The notes under the pieces: generated by a model
The model's input: the letters and a program-made list of their open reading frames with translations, nothing else
Databases searched by the model: none
What the model was told of the DNA's origin: nothing
Shown: one piece after another, positions 60,542 to 64,000 of the stretch
How positions within the stretch are numbered: position 1 is the first letter of the stretch
How the letters are laid out: every line of letters begins with the position of its first letter
Made by a program: the position numbers and the translations under genes
Source: Streptomyces sp. JJ38
GTDB taxonomy: Bacteria > Actinomycetota > Actinomycetes > Streptomycetales > Streptomycetaceae
Assembly: GCF_019303475.1 (NCBI RefSeq)
Contig: NZ_JABLSI010000028.1
Span: forward strand, 32,815 to 96,814
Direction of reading: 5' to 3'
Length of the DNA: 64,000 bases

Positions 60542-61066
60542 GAGACCGACCTCCTCGTCGTGATGTCGTCACTGCGAGCATCCCGACGGCCCGGCGCGTT
60601 CGCACCCTCAGCCACGCCGATGGTCGGCCGAACGGACCAGCGGTCGCCGTCACGTGGGTGTCAGCGCCGACGCGGATTCTGACTGGGCGCCAGGTCAGGA
60701 ACCGGGCTGGCGCCACGTCAACATCGGTTCCGGCAGGCCACGCAGGCAGCGCACCCCCGCAGTGCCCCGGCGCAAGCGGGGCACATGGCGGCGTGAAGCC
60801 CCAACCCCTGGCTCGCCCAGCCTCCTCCGTCGGCTTGCGCCGACTCAGCGGGCGCCGGTCGGTCCCACCTCCTGAACAGAGCTCAGGCACTCCTGCCCGG
60901 AACCGTTGTTGCCCTCCGCACGCCATCTCCCAGGGGAACCTCCCTCCCCATCGGCCAGAGGCACTGCGGGACGTGAGATGGGTTCGGGCGGCGTCGACCC
61001 CGGCCGGGGTGCCGGCGCCGGGCCGCGGGGCCGCACCGCGAGGACGTCGGCCCGTCGACGGCCCCG
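60542..61066. other. Intergenic region with clustered inverted repeats
   Basis: 525 bp between the M23 peptidase start and the methyltransferase stop, with no supportable gene. Short perfect dyads occur: GGCGCCAG/CTGGCGCC around 60690-60715, GTGCCCCG/CGGGGCAC around 60760-60785, and GTCGG/CCGAC around 60830. GGCGCAAGC and GCTTGCGCC in the latter two are complementary to each other, so a larger RNA fold is possible. It could be a decayed element or a structured RNA. Confidence 0.4.
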
Positions 61067-61945
61067 TCAGCGGCCGGAGAAGACGTCCGGCGGAGGCGAC
61101 GGCGAGGGCCGGGCGTCGGCGTCCGTGACGGGCCGGGCCCCGCCGGTGAAGTCGGCGAGCTCCCGGCCGTGCTGGAGCCGGCCCGGGTGCGGGTCGCCGG
61201 CGGCCCGCCGCGTCAGCTCGGCCACGGGCAGCGGCCGGTCGGCGGCGAGCAGGACGGCGTTGCCGAACCGGCTCCCGCGCAGCACCGCCGGGTCGGCCGT
61301 GACACACACCTCGGCGAAGACCGCCAGCGCGGTGGCCAGCTGTCCGCGCAGATACGCCAGCGACGCCCCGTCCGTCACGTTGGCCGCGTACAGGCCGTCC
61401 GGCGCGAGGACGCGGCGTACCTCCGCCTGGAACTCGGTAGTGCCCAGATGGGCCGGGGTCCGTGCGCCGGAGAAGACGTCGGCGATGACCACGTCCGCCC
61501 AGCCGTCCGGAATCCGCGCCAGCCCCGCCCGGGCGTCCGCGCCCCGGACCCGGATGCGCCAGCCGGCGTCCCACGGCAACCACTCCCGCACGAAGGCGGT
61601 CAGCTCGGTGTCCACCTCGATCACCTGCTGGGTGGAGCGCGGCCGGGCCGCGGCCACGTAGCGGGCCAGCGTGCACGCGCCCCCACCGAGGTGGACGGCC
61701 CGCACCGGGCGCCCCGGCGCCGCGGCCAGGGCCACGTCGAGCGCGTGCCCGAGGCGGCGCTGGTAGGAGAAGCCCAGATACGTCGGGTCGTCCAGATCCA
61801 CGCACGACTGGGGGGCGTCGTCGAGGGTGAGCGTCCAGCCCCGCGGACGGTCGGGCTCCGGCACCAGCCGGGCGAGACCGCCGCCGACCCGCGCACTCAC
61901 CGTCTCCCGGCCACCCCGCCGCCGCTGACCTGCCCTTCTACCCAT
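61067..61945 (-). CDS. Spermidine synthase-like methyltransferase-fold protein
   Basis: A 292-residue protein, ATG 61945. Rossmann methyltransferase motif I is VRAVHLGGGACTLARYVAAA (about residues 82-100), post-I IEVDTELTAFVREWL, and motif IV ADVVIADVFSGARTPAHL. This matches the spermidine-synthase-like/fused-MFS group of actinobacteria, without the membrane half. The aminopropyl-transferase Asp/Glu positions are not clearly conserved, so polyamine synthesis is doubtful. It is not next to the agmatinase gene here. Confidence 0.8.
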   Translation of the reverse strand: MGRRAGQRRRGGRETVSARVGGGLARLVPEPDRPRGWTLTLDDAPQSCVDLDDPTYLGFSYQRRLGHALDVALAAAPGRPVRAVHLGGGACTLARYVAAARPRSTQQVIEVDTELTAFVREWLPWDAGWRIRVRGADARAGLARIPDGWADVVIADVFSGARTPAHLGTTEFQAEVRRVLAPDGLYAANVTDGASLAYLRGQLATALAVFAEVCVTADPAVLRGSRFGNAVLLAADRPLPVAELTRRAAGDPHPGRLQHGRELADFTGGARPVTDADARPSPSPPPDVFSGR

Positions 61946-62020
61946 ACCGCCAGTATCCCGGACGCGGCCTCGGCACCGGCGGCGCCCCGGCCGCGTCCGG
62001 CGCGGGCCGCCGGACGGGAC

Positions 62021-62503
62021 CTAACGCTGGCGGTCGGCGGCGTCGATGACGTGGGCCGCCTCGCGCAGGGCGGCGCGTAGGAGCGCCGGATCGGTGGCCG
62101 GGACATAGGCCCGCTCCGGCGGCACCAGCCAGCGGGCGCCCGGGACGGGCGGGGCGTCGACGGCCCGCCCGGGCGGCATGCTCGCCCGGGCGCAGGCACT
62201 GCCGGGCACGTCCCAGCCGTCCGCGGTGCCCGGCGGCACGAGGAAGCCCAGGGTGGTGCCGCCGCCGTCGTGCAGGACGGGCCCGACGCCGTCCCACAGC
62301 CGCAGGATGTCGGCGGCCTCCAGCCCCTCCCGCGCCGGGACCGTCACCAGATCGCAGGGTTCGCCCGGCACCGGCCGGGCCAGCCTGGGCCGGACGACGT
62401 CGGTGCGTGCGGTGCCCGACCGGACGATGTCCGGCCTCCGGCCCGGTGCCGCACCGGAGTGTGCCGTGATTCGCGGGCCGTCGGTGTCCAGCAAGGAGAC
62501 CAC
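62021..62503 (-). CDS. Conserved hypothetical protein
   Basis: About 160 residues from GTG 62503 (GGAGG lies unusually close). Helical and Pro-rich with motifs DILRLWDGVGPVLHDGGGTT, LGFLVPPGTADGWDVPGSAC and ARWLVPPERAYVPATDPALL, ending in a helix REAAHVIDAADRQR. Faintly reminiscent of streptomycete accessory proteins with VPG-x-AC and RWLVPP phrases, but I do not assign a family. Divergent from the HTH/TPR regulator at 62674, 170 bp away. Confidence 0.6.
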   Translation of the reverse strand: MVSLLDTDGPRITAHSGAAPGRRPDIVRSGTARTDVVRPRLARPVPGEPCDLVTVPAREGLEAADILRLWDGVGPVLHDGGGTTLGFLVPPGTADGWDVPGSACARASMPPGRAVDAPPVPGARWLVPPERAYVPATDPALLRAALREAAHVIDAADRQR

Positions 62504-62673
62504 CCCTCCGCCATACGCGCTGACTTGGTAACGGAATCAACGTCCGGCGCACACGGGGGGCTACGGCGGGTGCGGCGGCAAAGGATGGCACTTCATGGCA
62601 GAACGCGGGTGGGATATGCCGTTTGTCGGCAAACCCCGCATGGCCGCCCTGTCACGAGATGTACCTTCCGGGC

Positions 62674-64000
62674 ATGGCGTCGTCACCTTCTACGTCATCT
62701 TCCACGTCCTCGCGTTCCGCGTCCGCGCGGCCCCCGGACCCCGCGCCCTCCGGGCCCGCGGGACCGGAGCAGGCGGGCTCCGCGACAACGGTCCCCGCCC
62801 CGGCGGCACCAGCCCGTCAGCAGCCTGCGACGCGGCCCAACACCGCCTTCCGGAGGCTGCGCGGCAGCCGCTCGCCCAGCGAGTTCGCCGCCGCCGTCCG
62901 CCGGGCGGCACGCGAGATCGGAGAGCAGGTATCGTGCGACGCCCGGTACATCGGACGGGTGGAGGCCGGTGCGATCCGCTGCCCCAACTACGCCTATGAA
63001 CGTGTGTTCTTGCACATGTTCCCCGGGCGGACGCTGGCGGACCTGGGCTTCGCCCCGCGCGAAGCCGTCCGAGGCCGGGGAGCGCGGGAACGGGGGAGGC
63101 ACGAAGGTGACACGGCAGCCGCAGGACCGCGCGCGTCCTCAGGGGAACCGGACGCGCCGGAGGTGACGGCCGGGCTCTTCGCGCCCCGTCTCGCCGAGAC
63201 CCTTTTCCACACCGACGAGGAGAGCGACGTGCTGCGTCGCGCGTTCATGACCGGCGGCCCCGCCGCACTCGCCGCGTCCCTGGGCCTGGGCCCGGGACCG
63301 GCCGAAGCCCTGGCCACCCCCGACCTGCCCACGAGGGCGGGAGAGAGCGAGGCCCACGCCGTCGAACAGGCGGTACGACACATCAGGCTGCTGGACGACC
63401 AGCACGGCGCCGACAGCCTCTTCCAGCGCGCCGGTACGGCCCTGCGAGGCGCCTACCGGCTGCTCGACACCGGCATCCGCCGCCAGTCCGTGGCCGACCG
63501 GCTGCACTCGGGCGCCGGTGAACTGGCCATCTCCGTCGGCTGGCTGGCCCATGACTCGGGTCAACTGGAGGACGCCCGTTCACACTACGCGGAGGCGCTC
63601 GCCACAGCGCGGGTCGCTGGAGACCCGGGCCTGGAGGCGCACGCCTTCTGCAACACCGCGTTCCTGGCCCGGGACGCGGGCCGCCCCCGGGAGGCCGTGC
63701 GGGCCGCCCAGGCCGGCCAACTCGCCGCGGCCGGGCTGGGCTCGCCGCGGCTGCTGGCGCTGCTCAGCCTGCGTGAGGCCGGCGGACGCAGCGGGCTGGG
63801 CGACCGGTCCGGCTGCCAGGAGGCGCTGGGCCGGGCGCACGACCTGTTCGCCCACGGGCCCTCCGACACCGACCCGGAGTGGATGACCTTCTTCGGCGAG
63901 GCCGAGCTGGCCGGGCTGGAGGCCCAGTGCTGGGCTGCGCTCGGCGACTTCGGCCGGGCGAGCGTGTGCGCGCGGCGTGCGGTCGAGCTGCAGCCGCCGC
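62674..64000 (+). CDS. HTH-type regulator with TPR-like region (3' end cut by window)
   Basis: Reads to the window edge: about 442 codons from ATG 62674. After a Ser/Pro/Ala leader of about 55 residues, an HTH-like segment (about 58-115; RLRGSRSPSEFAAAVRRAAR, VSCDARYIGRVEAGAIRCPN, YERVFLHMFPGRTLADLG) resembles the NsdA-like regulators of Streptomyces. From about residue 230 helical repeats of TPR type follow (SQLEDARSHYAEALATARVA type; AAISVGWLAHDSGQ-like turns; REAGGRSGLG; ALGDFGRASVCARRAVE). NsdA-like proteins restrain antibiotic production and sporulation. The end is missing, so domain content is incomplete. Confidence 0.75.
   Translation, partial: MASSPSTSSSTSSRSASARPPDPAPSGPAGPEQAGSATTVPAPAAPARQQPATRPNTAFRRLRGSRSPSEFAAAVRRAAREIGEQVSCDARYIGRVEAGAIRCPNYAYERVFLHMFPGRTLADLGFAPREAVRGRGARERGRHEGDTAAAGPRASSGEPDAPEVTAGLFAPRLAETLFHTDEESDVLRRAFMTGGPAALAASLGLGPGPAEALATPDLPTRAGESEAHAVEQAVRHIRLLDDQHGADSLFQRAGTALRGAYRLLDTGIRRQSVADRLHSGAGELAISVGWLAHDSGQLEDARSHYAEALATARVAGDPGLEAHAFCNTAFLARDAGRPREAVRAAQAGQLAAAGLGSPRLLALLSLREAGGRSGLGDRSGCQEALGRAHDLFAHGPSDTDPEWMTFFGEAELAGLEAQCWAALGDFGRASVCARRAVELQPP

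Noticed and set aside
60718..60786. A 22-residue Cys-rich peptide on the minus strand (six Cys)
   Set aside because: No ribosome site and it lies inside an inverted-repeat cluster; too short to support without conservation.
61067..61945. True spermidine synthase in a polyamine pathway with the agmatinase at 40353
   Set aside because: The two genes are 20 kb apart and the catalytic residues of aminopropyl transfer are not clear, so only the fold is claimed.

Overview
This window comes from a high-GC actinomycete, almost certainly a Streptomyces chromosome. Coding third positions are strongly G/C. Paired ATP-binding/DUF397/XRE-DUF5753 regulators are present, along with an intact adpA carrying a TTA codon beside oligoribonuclease, a FUSC protein, and Tat signals on secreted enzymes. 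No prophage, transposase, CRISPR array, rRNA or origin was seen. One tRNA (His, GTG) is present. Most of the window looks like core metabolism and housekeeping; the less ordinary parts are regulatory.

Left arm (1-4307): a truncated anti-sigma-type ATPase diverges from an XRE/DUF5753 gene broken by one extra G and a DUF397 gene with an internal duplication. A lipoprotein, an ABM-like protein and a winged-helix AlkZ-like protein follow. Positions 4435-7339 hold a tightly overlapped operon: a small membrane protein, an ECF sigma factor with a TTA codon, and an M48 membrane metallopeptidase. It runs head-on, with 38 bp of overlapping coding sequence, into a minus-strand cassette at 14949-7302: a YqiJ/NfeD-like OB-fold membrane protein, a YqiK-type flotillin, and a 1600-residue AAA 'DNA repair ATPase'. 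This flotillin/OB-fold/ATPase set is the best candidate here for a poorly described system, probably linking membrane state to an AAA machine.

Middle (15160-33274): a PucR-type regulator, NhaA antiporter, DUF4185 secreted protein, FUSC protein, and a short MerR/excisionase-like HTH protein. Then come a CopZ chaperone behind a strong palindromic operator, citrate synthase, a RecD2 helicase and ribokinase. A secreted S37 tripeptidyl peptidase, a NUDIX hydrolase, and a PhoX-like protein fused to a P-domain follow. Two overlapping ABM genes diverge from an XRE/MmyB regulator. A Crp-type perfect palindrome lies between the convergent copZ and citrate synthase genes.

Right-centre (33314-44553): a single-chain double ABC exporter with one degenerate and one canonical ATP site, a second ATPase/DUF397/XRE triad, agmatinase, a phosphatase-like protein, thioesterase II and an acyl-CoA dehydrogenase. 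The promoter regions of both triads carry direct repeats with a shared GTACGGA-like core, which may be the recognition element of this regulator class.

Right arm (44697-64000): a cupin-like protein, tRNA-His, orn, adpA with a 1-kb upstream region, a universal stress protein, glmS with two small neighbours, and a secreted FN3/Lys-rich protein. The leucine/isovalerate degradation operon (mccB-mccA-hmgL-acdH, translationally coupled) is divergent from its TetR regulator, with two near-identical 16-bp palindromes between them. A Tat-exported M23 peptidase, a spermidine-synthase-like methyltransferase, a hypothetical protein, and an HTH regulator cut by the window end complete it. The adpA/orn/glmS/acdH/hmgL neighbourhood agrees with what I recall of the conserved Streptomyces core; this is from memory, not a search.
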